DNA of 64,000 nt from Flammeovirgaceae bacterium UBA6059 (GTDB lineage Bacteria; Bacteroidota; Bacteroidia; Cytophagales; Cyclobacteriaceae): positions 124,001 to 188,000 of the forward strand of contig DIYH01000035.1 in NCBI GenBank assembly GCA_002435755.1, written 5' to 3'. Below, one piece after another: positions 8,589 through 17,695 of this stretch. The stretch's first letter is position 1, and each line of letters begins with the position of its first letter. The notes under the pieces were generated by a model. It was given only the letters and a program-made list of their open reading frames with translations, was not told the DNA's origin and made no database searches. The position numbers and the translations under genes are program-made.

Positions 8589-11333
8589 TCAGTTTTTGAA
8601 TGATTCAATCTTAGAAAAATCAACCTGCTGGCTAGGGTTGAAATCAGAGCTGCCCATGTACTGCATCAGGCTACTCTTCATCTGTCTGGCGACTATCCTT
8701 TGGTCAAGATCATTTGCCAGGTCAATGGAAGTCATCAGCAGTTTACCTTCTCCAACGCTCGCTTCGAACATATTGCCAAGGCTCCTATTGGTGACAAAGT
8801 TGTCGATCACTCTTACGAGAGGGTCTACCCCTGCTTCATCCAAAATCAGTGCCTTAGAGTTGATGTTTAAGTCCCACCACTGCCAGTCCGTATGGAAAGC
8901 TGTAGGGAAATCCTTCAATGCTGGGTGATCCGGATCACAAAGGATGCCCATTGTAGACGGCTGATCAGGAAAATGAACAGGGCTCCAGAAAACCGGAACA
9001 AATCTTCCGGTGACACCTACTAGCTGATTGAAGTCGGGATTGAAAAGTACCTTTTTTCCGTCGCTCAATGCCTTCTTTGCGGAAACGAATGACCTGGTAT
9101 AGACAATGTCCGTCTGAGTCTCTTCCACTTCGGGATAGACCCAGATCTTCCATCGGTTTTTATATGGAGTGCCTGTAATCTCAACCCCTACCTCCAGTTG
9201 GGTAGCCTGTTCCACCTCCAGCGTGGTTTTGATAGTACCTACCGTATTCTCATTACCTATCTTGATAGATGATCCTTTGATGTCCCCAACACTGAGATTT
9301 CGCTCACCATCTTTGATATACCAGCGAACTGTAAAATCATTGATCGGCTCCTTGAAATTGGCCACCTGGACCTTTGCTTCGAATGTTTCACCCGACTGGA
9401 AAACAGCCTTTTCAAAGCTAAGCAATGGCACCACCGGCGCATTAAACTCACGAAACTCTGTGGCCTCTATAGCACCTTTGGACTCCCAAAAAGCATTGAG
9501 CAAACCGACAAGTGCAGTGCCCTGTCCCGGAAAATCCTGTAATTGTAAGAGCTGGAAACCATCAAACTCTGGTGTGCGCATGGCCCGCTCGATTTCTTCT
9601 TTGTAGAGCAAGGCTGCCAGCTTGCCTGACGCTTGTGTAAAATCCCCCGCCAGGTCTATGAGCCCCTTTTTTTCAAGGTCTAGTTTTACTGCCTCGAAGT
9701 TCAATGGCTGTAGGACTCCAGTGTATTTAGGTATTTCTGATAAGTCAGGGAAAACTGAATACTGACCTATCTCATGACTGATAAGTGGCACTTTGATATG
9801 AGCCATATTTTCGGAGTAGGTCTTGTTGAAGTTGGGTGGGAATTGGTTGAAAACACCCTGTCCGCGCACCCAGCCTCTGTCTGTCCATTGCGTTACAAAA
9901 TATTCGTCTTCCGGCTGTGGCTGATCTCCCACACCTTTCTGAAAACTGAAGGTGGTCGTCATGTACAAATGTCTATCATCCCACTGCTTCGTGTCAGTGA
10001 TGAGTTGATTCAGCCACAGGGTGTCCCCCTCCAACTCGTTACCACTTGAGAAGAAGACAAACGAGGGGTGGTTCCCATATTCTCTTATCAAGTTTTTGGC
10101 CTCAGTGTATAAGAAATCATTGGTTCTTTGGTCTGCACCTACGTCCAGGTTCCAGAATGGCAACTCTACCTGTAGATAGATCCCCAACTCATCTGCTACT
10201 TCAAAAGCTGCTTTTGGTGGACACCAGGAATGAAATCGAAGGTGATTTAATCCGTAAGCTTTGGCTGTATCCATCAAACTTTTCCAGCCTTCTTTTTCCA
10301 GAGGCGGACGACCTGTCAACGGGAAAATTGAGCACTCTAAATTTCCACGCATGAAGACTCGTTGATCGTTGATGGCTAGCGTGGCATTCTCGTTAGAGAC
10401 TTTGCGTACGCCGAAATCCACTGTTTTTGAATTTTCGGCAATGGATACACGACACTGGTAAACCTTGGGATTGAATTCATTCCACTTTTCTAATTCTGCC
10501 CCATTCAGATCTATCGAAAACTCCTTACCCTCTACTTGAACCGATTTTGACAGAATGACCTGATCACCGTCCAAAATAGATACAGCGGCTTCATCCGAGA
10601 ACTCATTGGAAAGTTTCGCAGAGACGCGAACCTGGGCTTCCTGGTAATCTTCAAGATATACTTGTACATCCTCAACCGAAACGGGGGGCTCGGCTGTCAG
10701 TGACATCTCTCCCAGAATCCCATTCCACTTGATTTGTGTATGGTTGGAGTAGCCATGCATCAAATCGCCATCTTCAGGTGCTGGGTATTTTCTGCCGTCT
10801 ACATTGACACCCGGATAAATATTGGAATTATCCACCAGTACGGTCAGCGTGTGATTACCGGGAGTTAACAATTGCGATAGCTCAAAATAATGCGGTGTGA
10901 TCAGGCTCTGCTGTATAGCATTGGCCTTCTGATCATCAACCCATACTTGCGATTGCCACAACACACGTTCCAACTTCAATTCGATACGCTTCCTGCTCCA
11001 ATCTTCGGGAATAGTTATTTCTCGCTGGTACCAGGCCTTGCCTGTATAGCTATGTCGCCTGGTCAGGTGGGCAAGTACATAGTTGTTGAGTTCCGGCTCG
11101 AGTGTATTAGGTGTGCCGATTTTGGCTTCATCTAAGGTGGATGGAAGATTGATCATCTGACCCTCAGTAGCGGATTGATACCAGCGTTCCTGCAGACCCT
11201 TATCTTCAGGGTCGAGTCTTACTTTCCATTCTCCCGATAGGTCAATGGAATCCGAAGGCTTGTTACTCTGGCAGCTCAGCGCAAGACCTGCAAAGAGTGT
11301 GAAAAGGAGTACGGTTGAGCGATTCTTTCTCAT
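8589..11333 (-). CDS. Glycoside hydrolase family 2 lipoprotein, tandem copy B
   Basis: The start was placed at the ATG at 11333 (protein about 914 aa) because it begins a good lipoprotein signal (LFAGLALSCQ) and sits one base after the sulfatase TAG; an upstream ATG would overlap the sulfatase. The domain order equals that of copy A: jelly roll, Ig-like, barrel with FMRGNLEC, NHLRFHSWCPPKAAFE, GNELEG (about residue 433) and HEIGQY (about 519), then TDWQWWDL in the C-terminal part. The gap to copy A is only 6 nt. Two retained copies suggest division of labour, for example different linkages, anomeric neighbours or cellular locations, but both carry intact catalytic motifs and lipoboxes. Confidence 0.88.
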   Translation of the reverse strand: MRKNRSTVLLFTLFAGLALSCQSNKPSDSIDLSGEWKVRLDPEDKGLQERWYQSATEGQMINLPSTLDEAKIGTPNTLEPELNNYVLAHLTRRHSYTGKAWYQREITIPEDWSRKRIELKLERVLWQSQVWVDDQKANAIQQSLITPHYFELSQLLTPGNHTLTVLVDNSNIYPGVNVDGRKYPAPEDGDLMHGYSNHTQIKWNGILGEMSLTAEPPVSVEDVQVYLEDYQEAQVRVSAKLSNEFSDEAAVSILDGDQVILSKSVQVEGKEFSIDLNGAELEKWNEFNPKVYQCRVSIAENSKTVDFGVRKVSNENATLAINDQRVFMRGNLECSIFPLTGRPPLEKEGWKSLMDTAKAYGLNHLRFHSWCPPKAAFEVADELGIYLQVELPFWNLDVGADQRTNDFLYTEAKNLIREYGNHPSFVFFSSGNELEGDTLWLNQLITDTKQWDDRHLYMTTTFSFQKGVGDQPQPEDEYFVTQWTDRGWVRGQGVFNQFPPNFNKTYSENMAHIKVPLISHEIGQYSVFPDLSEIPKYTGVLQPLNFEAVKLDLEKKGLIDLAGDFTQASGKLAALLYKEEIERAMRTPEFDGFQLLQLQDFPGQGTALVGLLNAFWESKGAIEATEFREFNAPVVPLLSFEKAVFQSGETFEAKVQVANFKEPINDFTVRWYIKDGERNLSVGDIKGSSIKIGNENTVGTIKTTLEVEQATQLEVGVEITGTPYKNRWKIWVYPEVEETQTDIVYTRSFVSAKKALSDGKKVLFNPDFNQLVGVTGRFVPVFWSPVHFPDQPSTMGILCDPDHPALKDFPTAFHTDWQWWDLNINSKALILDEAGVDPLVRVIDNFVTNRSLGNMFEASVGEGKLLMTSIDLANDLDQRIVARQMKSSLMQYMGSSDFNPSQQVDFSKIESFKN

Positions 11334-11334
11334 G

Positions 11335-12909
11335 CTAGTCAATTGTTGCACTTCCCCACCAGTCGGCATTTGGCTGGAAATTGTTTTGCAGTATGTTTAA
11401 TCTGTCAGCTTCTAAAGCTGGCAATAATTCATTCACAACGTAAGCCCGGCGCTCCGCGAGCGCCTCTTCAGTAAAGAATGGACTTGGATCAGGCACACGG
11501 GCCCTATTTTGCCTTAAGTAATCGAAAAGCTCACTCTTCAGTGCTCTTGCTATCTCTACCTGATCCTGGCTTAGGTCATATTGCTCGCTAATGTCTTTGC
11601 TGAGATCGTAGAGTTCGGACTGTTGGTTCTCCCAATAATAGATGAGTTTAAAGTCACCTCTCCTGACCATTGATGCTGGGTCGCCTCCCTGATTACCATA
11701 ATGGGGATAATGCCAAAATAGAGCTCGCTCATCAACCTCATTGCCTTCGATAACTCCCTTCAGACTGATTCCTTCGATGTTCTGATTTTCGGGTACGGAA
11801 AGATGGGCCAGGTCCCCAAGTGTAGGATAAAAGTCCTGACCGGAAACCGGATAGTTAGATGACGAGGGAGTTGCACCCGGCGTTTTAATGATGAAGGGTA
11901 CCCGAATGCCACCTTCCCATTGGTAGCCCTTGCCACCACGTAAAGGAGCATTTGTCGTAGAGTATGCATCTCCTGACGCAACGCCACCGTTATCAGACGT
12001 GAAAACGATGATCGTATTGTCATCCAGTCCCAGCTTTTCCAGCTCGTCAAGAACAATACCCACAGCATCATCCATATGCTGTACCAGTCCCGCATAAATA
12101 GCATTGTCCTGTACCGTGCGAATGGGTAGCCTTCTCTCCATTTCAAAACCTGCCGAATCAAGCCCCGCCGCAATCGCCTTATCGCGATATCTTTTCCAGT
12201 AGCGCTCTGTCGTTTGGATCGGACCGTGAACTGCGTAAAAGGACAAAAAAGCAAAAAAAGGCTCTTCTTGACTGCTGCGGATAAAATCTACCGTTTCACG
12301 GGCCAACCTCATGCTAAGGTTTTCACCGGGAGGTCCATCGGTTAGATTGGGATTAATATAAGGTGAAAAAAAACCGCCGCGTGGATTGCCATAGTCCCAG
12401 CCCCCCTTGTTGATGTCAAAGCCATGATCCTCTGGCCATGATCCTTCCGAGCCTAGGTGCCATTTGCCTGCGAAGAAGGTCTTGTATCCATTAGCTTTGA
12501 AAAACTCTGCAAGAGTCGTCTCAGTGCTATCCAGTTGAAGATCATATGACGGTGGTAAGATCCTGGTGTAAGGGTGCTTTCGTCCCCATGACTCACCCGT
12601 CTCAGCACCTATCCAGTCTGTCACGCCATGTGAGACCGTGGACTTACCAGTAAAAATACTTGCTCTTGATGGGCTACAAACCTGTGCCGCGGCATAGCCA
12701 TTCGTAAATGTGACTCCCTCCTTTGCTAACCTGTCTATGTTGGGAGTTTCATAATAGGTGTCATTGGCATAACTCAGATCGAAAGCTCCAAGGTCATCTG
12801 CAAGAATGAAAACAATATTGGGCCGCTCAGTTGGTACATCCTCCCTGATCTGACATGACACAAGTATTGCCGTGACGAGTAAGAGATATACGTTGAAGCC
12901 TGCCCTCAT
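11335..12909 (-). CDS. Family S1 sulfatase lipoprotein (formylglycine-dependent)
   Basis: This 524-aa arylsulfatase-type enzyme has a lipobox near Cys19 (ILVSCQ). The metal-binding NIVFILADDLG (Asp38-Asp39) and the sulfatase signature CSPSR (Cys78-Arg82) are intact; Cys78 would be matured to formylglycine by an FGE/anSME encoded elsewhere. Other S1 features are GKWHLG, HGPIQT and TSDNGG. It should remove sulfate esters from the polysaccharide or from oligosaccharides at the cell surface or in the periplasm. Its presence in the PUL implies a sulfated, probably marine algal, glycan. It lies one nucleotide after the DUF5107 gene and one before GH2 copy B. Confidence 0.92.
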   Translation of the reverse strand: MRAGFNVYLLLVTAILVSCQIREDVPTERPNIVFILADDLGAFDLSYANDTYYETPNIDRLAKEGVTFTNGYAAAQVCSPSRASIFTGKSTVSHGVTDWIGAETGESWGRKHPYTRILPPSYDLQLDSTETTLAEFFKANGYKTFFAGKWHLGSEGSWPEDHGFDINKGGWDYGNPRGGFFSPYINPNLTDGPPGENLSMRLARETVDFIRSSQEEPFFAFLSFYAVHGPIQTTERYWKRYRDKAIAAGLDSAGFEMERRLPIRTVQDNAIYAGLVQHMDDAVGIVLDELEKLGLDDNTIIVFTSDNGGVASGDAYSTTNAPLRGGKGYQWEGGIRVPFIIKTPGATPSSSNYPVSGQDFYPTLGDLAHLSVPENQNIEGISLKGVIEGNEVDERALFWHYPHYGNQGGDPASMVRRGDFKLIYYWENQQSELYDLSKDISEQYDLSQDQVEIARALKSELFDYLRQNRARVPDPSPFFTEEALAERRAYVVNELLPALEADRLNILQNNFQPNADWWGSATID

Positions 12910-12910
12910 C

Positions 12911-15900
12911 TTAAATGCTTATTTTCTCCTCGTTGGCTTGTGCCAGATGATCTTTGGATCCAATATGGGTTACGTTCAAGCTTAGCGCTTTTCTAAAATG
13001 CTCTTTGGCCTCTTCAAATCGACTTGCTCCTAATTCTGCTAAGCCAAGGAGGTAATGCGCTTCTATCGTATTTCGCTTCTGAATGTCATCTTCGAATACC
13101 AGCATTAGCGGTAGCGAAGTAGCGAAGTAGTCTATTCGCACCTCTTCATCTAGTTTGTTGAGTGCAAACGCCTTCATGTCACTCAATACCTTCAAAGCAG
13201 CGGTATCATTACCTAATTCGAGCATGGAGAGGGCCTTGAAGTAGGTGAGCTCAGAAAAACTACTCACCGCCATATCGATGAAATCTCCATCTTCCTCAGT
13301 GCTTTTGGTGAAGTGTTGAATGGCCTCTTGCTCATTACCCATCGCTCGATGTGCCATGGCTTTCCAATAATTGATATGTGCAATGGCCTGCAGTGGATGG
13401 TACTTCTCACCCAGATTGTCAGGAGTATCTAGCGAGCGATCAAAGTATTGCAGCGCCGCTTCGGGATCTCTCTTTTGTAATGCTTTCTGACCCAGGTTGA
13501 GGCAAGCGTAGGTGTACTGCTTTAGTACCTGACCCTCGCCACCTTCCCAAGGGTGAAAGTTGCGGTTGGTCAACAGCGATAAAGCCTTATCACTTTGATC
13601 CGTAAAATTGTACAAAGCCGCCAGCTCCACACTAAAATCGTCCCGTGTGTAAAGATCATCGCCTATTGCCAATAGATCTTGAAGCCGCTGATGTGGGTCA
13701 TCATTGAGCTTCTTCCTGAGTTGATCATATTCAAACTGGATGCGCATATCCTTAGGTGAATCTTCGATCGCATTGAGGAAGTATGCGCGAGCTTTGTCAC
13801 CATCCTGAAGGGCATTCCAATAGGCAATACCAAGGTTTCGATGTAGTGTAGCGTAGTTACACCCGGCATCAACGGCCTTTTCCCAAATTTCTATCGCATC
13901 CTGATGTCGCTTAGCATTGAAGTAAAAGTTGCCAAGTCCGTAGTGCGCCATGGTACACGAAGGCTTGTTCTCCACAATCCATTCGAGCATTTTTAGCTCT
14001 GTCAATCTGGATGGAAAGAAATAATCGAAAGACTTATTGCAAACGCTCTTCATTATCTCGTCTCCCTTTGCATCTTTTCCCAACCTAAAGTAAAGCCATG
14101 CAAGCATCATTTCAGTCATATTAGATGTACCCATAGGATTGGGCACTGCACACTTTTGCTCCGGTGATTGATGATGAAGCTCTATGAGTTGGATTGCACG
14201 CTGGTAGAAACCACTTTCCGCATATTCGAAAGCAATATCAATGACCGTCTGCGCGTCATTTCGGCTAGATTCGATAAAGTGAGAAAAGTCTTTCTTTATG
14301 GCACCCAGCTCAAAATTTGCCCATTGATCTAATCGGTCCTCTTTCAAGAGGTTCTCTAAAATATGCCGTGCTTTGGATTCATCACCTTGCTGATTTAGAA
14401 TCACTGCTTTGAGGATGATCGCACTATTGTTCTGCGTATTAGTGGTCAGCGACGAGTCAAGATGCTCCAGGGCAGATTCAAAATCACCCTTTCTCGAATC
14501 GATCTTTGCAAGCATGTAATATCCCGGAGAACGCCACTCATAGTTCCAGGTAGCTTTGTAGAAGGACTTGTATGCCAGATCAAACTCGTCTAAATAGAAG
14601 CAAGAAATCCCGTGATAATAGTGGGCTTCCCCAGTGGAAGGATTTGGATGATAAGTAGTCAGTATCTCCATCGCTCCGTAAGCGAATTCTTTTGCCTCAT
14701 CAAATTGACCCGATTTAATGTAGTGCTTGGCCAAAGAGAGGTATGCATTGAAGTTATTGCGGTCTTTTTGGATCGCCTCCTTCCAATACGGTTCTGGGTA
14801 GCGGGTCGGGTGACGATAGAGATCAAGATGCTCTCCAATCATCTCCAGCTTGATTGAGCTGTTGACTGCTTTCGGCTGTTTGGGTTCGAATGCCACCTTT
14901 CGGTTTCGAGCCTTATCCACTTCCTGATGAGTGTAGGCAAGAAGCAACTTGCCGTTTTCAGCTACTACCGCCAATGAAAGATTGCCTTCGTCACCCAATT
15001 CAAAAGATCTTTCTGCCGTCCAGGGTTGATCAGGGCTGGTCGAGATGGAACCGATTTTTTCTACCTTATCTCCAGCAGAGAAAATCATTGTCAGGTTTTC
15101 CAGTCTTTTACTACTGGCAACTCCGATTGATGCCTTGTTGCCCTGCCCGGGAACAAGCTTGATAGCGACTTCTTTATTGGCATTCTGGACCGGTCCAAGT
15201 TTCTTGTAGCTCCACCAGAATTGAGAAAACGTTTTGGTTTCAAATGGAAGTAGGTAAGCAAAGTCAGGTTGATTGTCCGTGTAAACACCTGCCATCAACT
15301 CGAAGTAAGGGCCACCCTTATCCGTCAGCTCCCGATCCCAGGCTCTTCCGAACTCTTCACTCCCCCAGGTCCATTGTTTCTTCCCTGGTGCAATGTGACG
15401 ATTGGCCACATGAACAAACCCGCCATCTGCTTTGAAATCATAGCCTCCAAAGAAGTCATAGTTGGTGTCGCAGATCATGTAGCTGGTTGGGACGGTAATA
15501 TTCTCGTACTTTCTAAGGTCATTTCGGCCTGGACGTTCATGGTACGGAATGCCGTAGTAGTGATTTTCTGCTACCGGAAAGCAACTCATCGCTCTGACAG
15601 CATGATCAGCTACATAATGAACATCAGGCGGAAAGAAGCTCTGATAATCCTGATGTACTTCTACGGCTACATTTGCCCACCAAAGAAACGTTTGGGTGAT
15701 GGCAGTGCGGTTAAATAATCGACCCCTCAGCTCTACCAGGGCACTGTCCGGGCGCAATCGAATGCCGTGCATTCCTTTCAATCGATACATCGGATCATAC
15801 TCTGACATCCAGACAGTCTTAGCACCATCCTCCTCTTCTTCTATAAAAATATCTGAGGGTAGATAAGTACCCGGACGATGGTGTTGCGGCCAGTTGAACT

Positions 15901-16243
15901 CTACTCCTCCACTGATCCATGGACCAGCAAGACCGACCAGCGCCGGCTTAATCACCTCCTGCTTGTAGAAGAAATCGTAATCGTTATTGGCTTTATCCTG
16001 CGCTTCGAATATTCGGCCTCCGATCTCTGGTAACATCACCAATCTCACAAATTCATTTTCCAGTGTTGCTGACTGGTAGCTCTTGTCTACCGGCGTATCG
16101 TATACTTTATCAATAAAAGGGACAGGATAAACCTTACCTGATGAACCCTGATAAACCCTTTTCTCAAAGAAAACAGGGTTTATTTCTGACTTGCCTAATT
16201 CATAGGTAGGAATAGATAGTTTGGATAAATCGGCTCTTACCAT
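12911..16243 (-). CDS. DUF5107 domain protein with C-terminal TPR array
   Basis: This 1110-aa protein has no signal peptide, so it is probably cytoplasmic. The N-terminal part (about 1-390) is a DUF5107 domain, a galactose-mutarotase-like beta-sandwich rich in Trp and His (GGVEFNWPQHHRPG, FLWWANVAVEVHQDYQ). From about residue 470 the protein is a long series of TPR-like helices (LSLAKHYIKSGQFDEAKEFA, GLGNFYFNAKRHQDAIEIWE, LLGLAELGASRFEEAKEHFR). DUF5107-TPR proteins are recurrent but poorly characterised members of sugar-degradation loci. A role in recognising or isomerising imported oligosaccharides, or in scaffolding the catabolic enzymes, is possible; no activity can be assigned. It sits between the MFS porter (12 nt gap) and the sulfatase. 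Confidence 0.8.
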   Translation of the reverse strand: MVRADLSKLSIPTYELGKSEINPVFFEKRVYQGSSGKVYPVPFIDKVYDTPVDKSYQSATLENEFVRLVMLPEIGGRIFEAQDKANNDYDFFYKQEVIKPALVGLAGPWISGGVEFNWPQHHRPGTYLPSDIFIEEEEDGAKTVWMSEYDPMYRLKGMHGIRLRPDSALVELRGRLFNRTAITQTFLWWANVAVEVHQDYQSFFPPDVHYVADHAVRAMSCFPVAENHYYGIPYHERPGRNDLRKYENITVPTSYMICDTNYDFFGGYDFKADGGFVHVANRHIAPGKKQWTWGSEEFGRAWDRELTDKGGPYFELMAGVYTDNQPDFAYLLPFETKTFSQFWWSYKKLGPVQNANKEVAIKLVPGQGNKASIGVASSKRLENLTMIFSAGDKVEKIGSISTSPDQPWTAERSFELGDEGNLSLAVVAENGKLLLAYTHQEVDKARNRKVAFEPKQPKAVNSSIKLEMIGEHLDLYRHPTRYPEPYWKEAIQKDRNNFNAYLSLAKHYIKSGQFDEAKEFAYGAMEILTTYHPNPSTGEAHYYHGISCFYLDEFDLAYKSFYKATWNYEWRSPGYYMLAKIDSRKGDFESALEHLDSSLTTNTQNNSAIILKAVILNQQGDESKARHILENLLKEDRLDQWANFELGAIKKDFSHFIESSRNDAQTVIDIAFEYAESGFYQRAIQLIELHHQSPEQKCAVPNPMGTSNMTEMMLAWLYFRLGKDAKGDEIMKSVCNKSFDYFFPSRLTELKMLEWIVENKPSCTMAHYGLGNFYFNAKRHQDAIEIWEKAVDAGCNYATLHRNLGIAYWNALQDGDKARAYFLNAIEDSPKDMRIQFEYDQLRKKLNDDPHQRLQDLLAIGDDLYTRDDFSVELAALYNFTDQSDKALSLLTNRNFHPWEGGEGQVLKQYTYACLNLGQKALQKRDPEAALQYFDRSLDTPDNLGEKYHPLQAIAHINYWKAMAHRAMGNEQEAIQHFTKSTEEDGDFIDMAVSSFSELTYFKALSMLELGNDTAALKVLSDMKAFALNKLDEEVRIDYFATSLPLMLVFEDDIQKRNTIEAHYLLGLAELGASRFEEAKEHFRKALSLNVTHIGSKDHLAQANEEKISI

Positions 16244-16255
16244 GTAAAAAGAGTT

Positions 16256-17695
16256 TTAGGATTTTATCAATTCATTTTCGACTGCTTCTACTTTAGAGTG
16301 ATCAGAGCGAGTAAGCTCAAGCTCAATTTCTTCCAGTGATTTACCTTTTGTCTCAGGAAGCCTTGCGCGTATGAATAAGAATCCGACTAGGCAAATGACA
16401 CTGTAAAGCCAGAAAATTCCGTAGGATCCAAGCGCTTTGTTGAGGATAGGAAAGGTAAACGTGATGGCAAAAGCCGCAATCCAAAGTGAAAGCGTAGCGA
16501 TAGACATAGCACGACCCCTTACCTTATTAGGGAATATTTCCGACAGCACAACCCAGGTGATTGGCGCAAGAGACATGGCATACACTCCAATAGCCGTTAC
16601 CACTAGAATTAGGATAGGTAATCCATTCCAGCCCATAAAGTAGCTTAGTCCCAGGATGAGATATACAACTCCTAATCCTGCTGACCCAAAAAGCATCAGT
16701 TTTTTCCGACCGAGCGAGTCGACACTTCGCATCGCTACAAGCGTAAAGGCGAGGTTTACACTGCCGGTAATGACTATATTGAAAAGCATATCACCAACGC
16801 TATATCCAGCCGCTGTGAAGATCTCTTCGGCATAGTTGAAAATGATATTAATACCACACCATTGCTGGAAGACTGCCAATACGATCCCTAACACAAGTAT
16901 TGGCTTCAACGATGGACTTTTCAGTTCGCTGAAACTGACTCTTTCAGAATGTTCTGAAAAGGTATTCTTAATCTCCCTTATCTCCTGTTGGGCATATTCG
17001 TGACCTCCAATCTTACTTAAAACACGCTCCGCAATATCCTCCTGATGGCTCTTGACAAGAAACCTCGGGCTCTTTGGAACGAAGAATAAGAGAATGAAAA
17101 ATGCGCTGGCCGGAACCAGTTCTGCCCAGAACATCCAACGCCATCCTGTAGTACCGTTCCATGAAGTCACAATCTGCGAAGGTGAATAGCCAGCCGGTAT
17201 AGGGTCCGCGATCAGGTAATTACAAATCTGTGCCGCGAGTATACCTATTACGATAGTCAACTGATTGATAGCTACAAATCGACCTCTCAGGTAGGCTGGT
17301 GATATCTCTGCGATGTACATGGGAGATAAGGTCGAGGCGATACCAATCCCTACGCCACCGATTACTCGGTAAATAATGAACCAGGTAAAGTCTTCAGCAG
17401 CACCGCTACCCCATGCACTTAAGATAAACAAAGCTGCTGCAAGAATAAGGGGTTGCTTTCGCCCGTATTTGTCCGATAAACCACCAGCGGCTATAGCTCC
17501 AATGATGCAACCGACCAGGGCACTACTCATAGCCCATCCCTGGAGATTAGGTACGTCCTGGATTTGATAGAACAGCTCATAGAAAGGCTTGGCGCCTCCT
17601 ATTACCACCCAATCATACCCGAAAAGCAATCCCCCCAAAGCTGAGGTGAGCGCAAGTGATAGCAGATAGGCGATATTGAATTTAGGCTGGCTCAT
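16256..17695 (-). CDS. Sugar porter family MFS transporter
   Basis: This 479-aa protein, read from the ATG at 17695 (TGATG overlap with the GH30 gene), has about 12 transmembrane helices. It has the sugar-porter signatures GGLLFGYDW in TM1, DKYGRKQPL between TM2 and TM3, EISPAYLRGRFV after TM4, a modified PKSPRFLV (family PESPR) after TM6, and LPETKGKSLEEIE at the end. The amphipathic loop after TM6 contains the usual ERVLSKIGG stretch. It should take a monosaccharide or short sugar across the inner membrane by proton symport, following SusC/SusD import and GH30/GH2 hydrolysis. A remnant of a second gene of this family lies at 32.8-33.0 kb. Confidence 0.92.
   Translation of the reverse strand: MSQPKFNIAYLLSLALTSALGGLLFGYDWVVIGGAKPFYELFYQIQDVPNLQGWAMSSALVGCIIGAIAAGGLSDKYGRKQPLILAAALFILSAWGSGAAEDFTWFIIYRVIGGVGIGIASTLSPMYIAEISPAYLRGRFVAINQLTIVIGILAAQICNYLIADPIPAGYSPSQIVTSWNGTTGWRWMFWAELVPASAFFILLFFVPKSPRFLVKSHQEDIAERVLSKIGGHEYAQQEIREIKNTFSEHSERVSFSELKSPSLKPILVLGIVLAVFQQWCGINIIFNYAEEIFTAAGYSVGDMLFNIVITGSVNLAFTLVAMRSVDSLGRKKLMLFGSAGLGVVYLILGLSYFMGWNGLPILILVVTAIGVYAMSLAPITWVVLSEIFPNKVRGRAMSIATLSLWIAAFAITFTFPILNKALGSYGIFWLYSVICLVGFLFIRARLPETKGKSLEEIELELTRSDHSKVEAVENELIKS

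Noticed and set aside
14612..15718. Plus-strand frames up to 149 codons opposite the DUF5107-TPR gene
   Set aside because: Antisense shadows of a clearly coding minus-strand gene.
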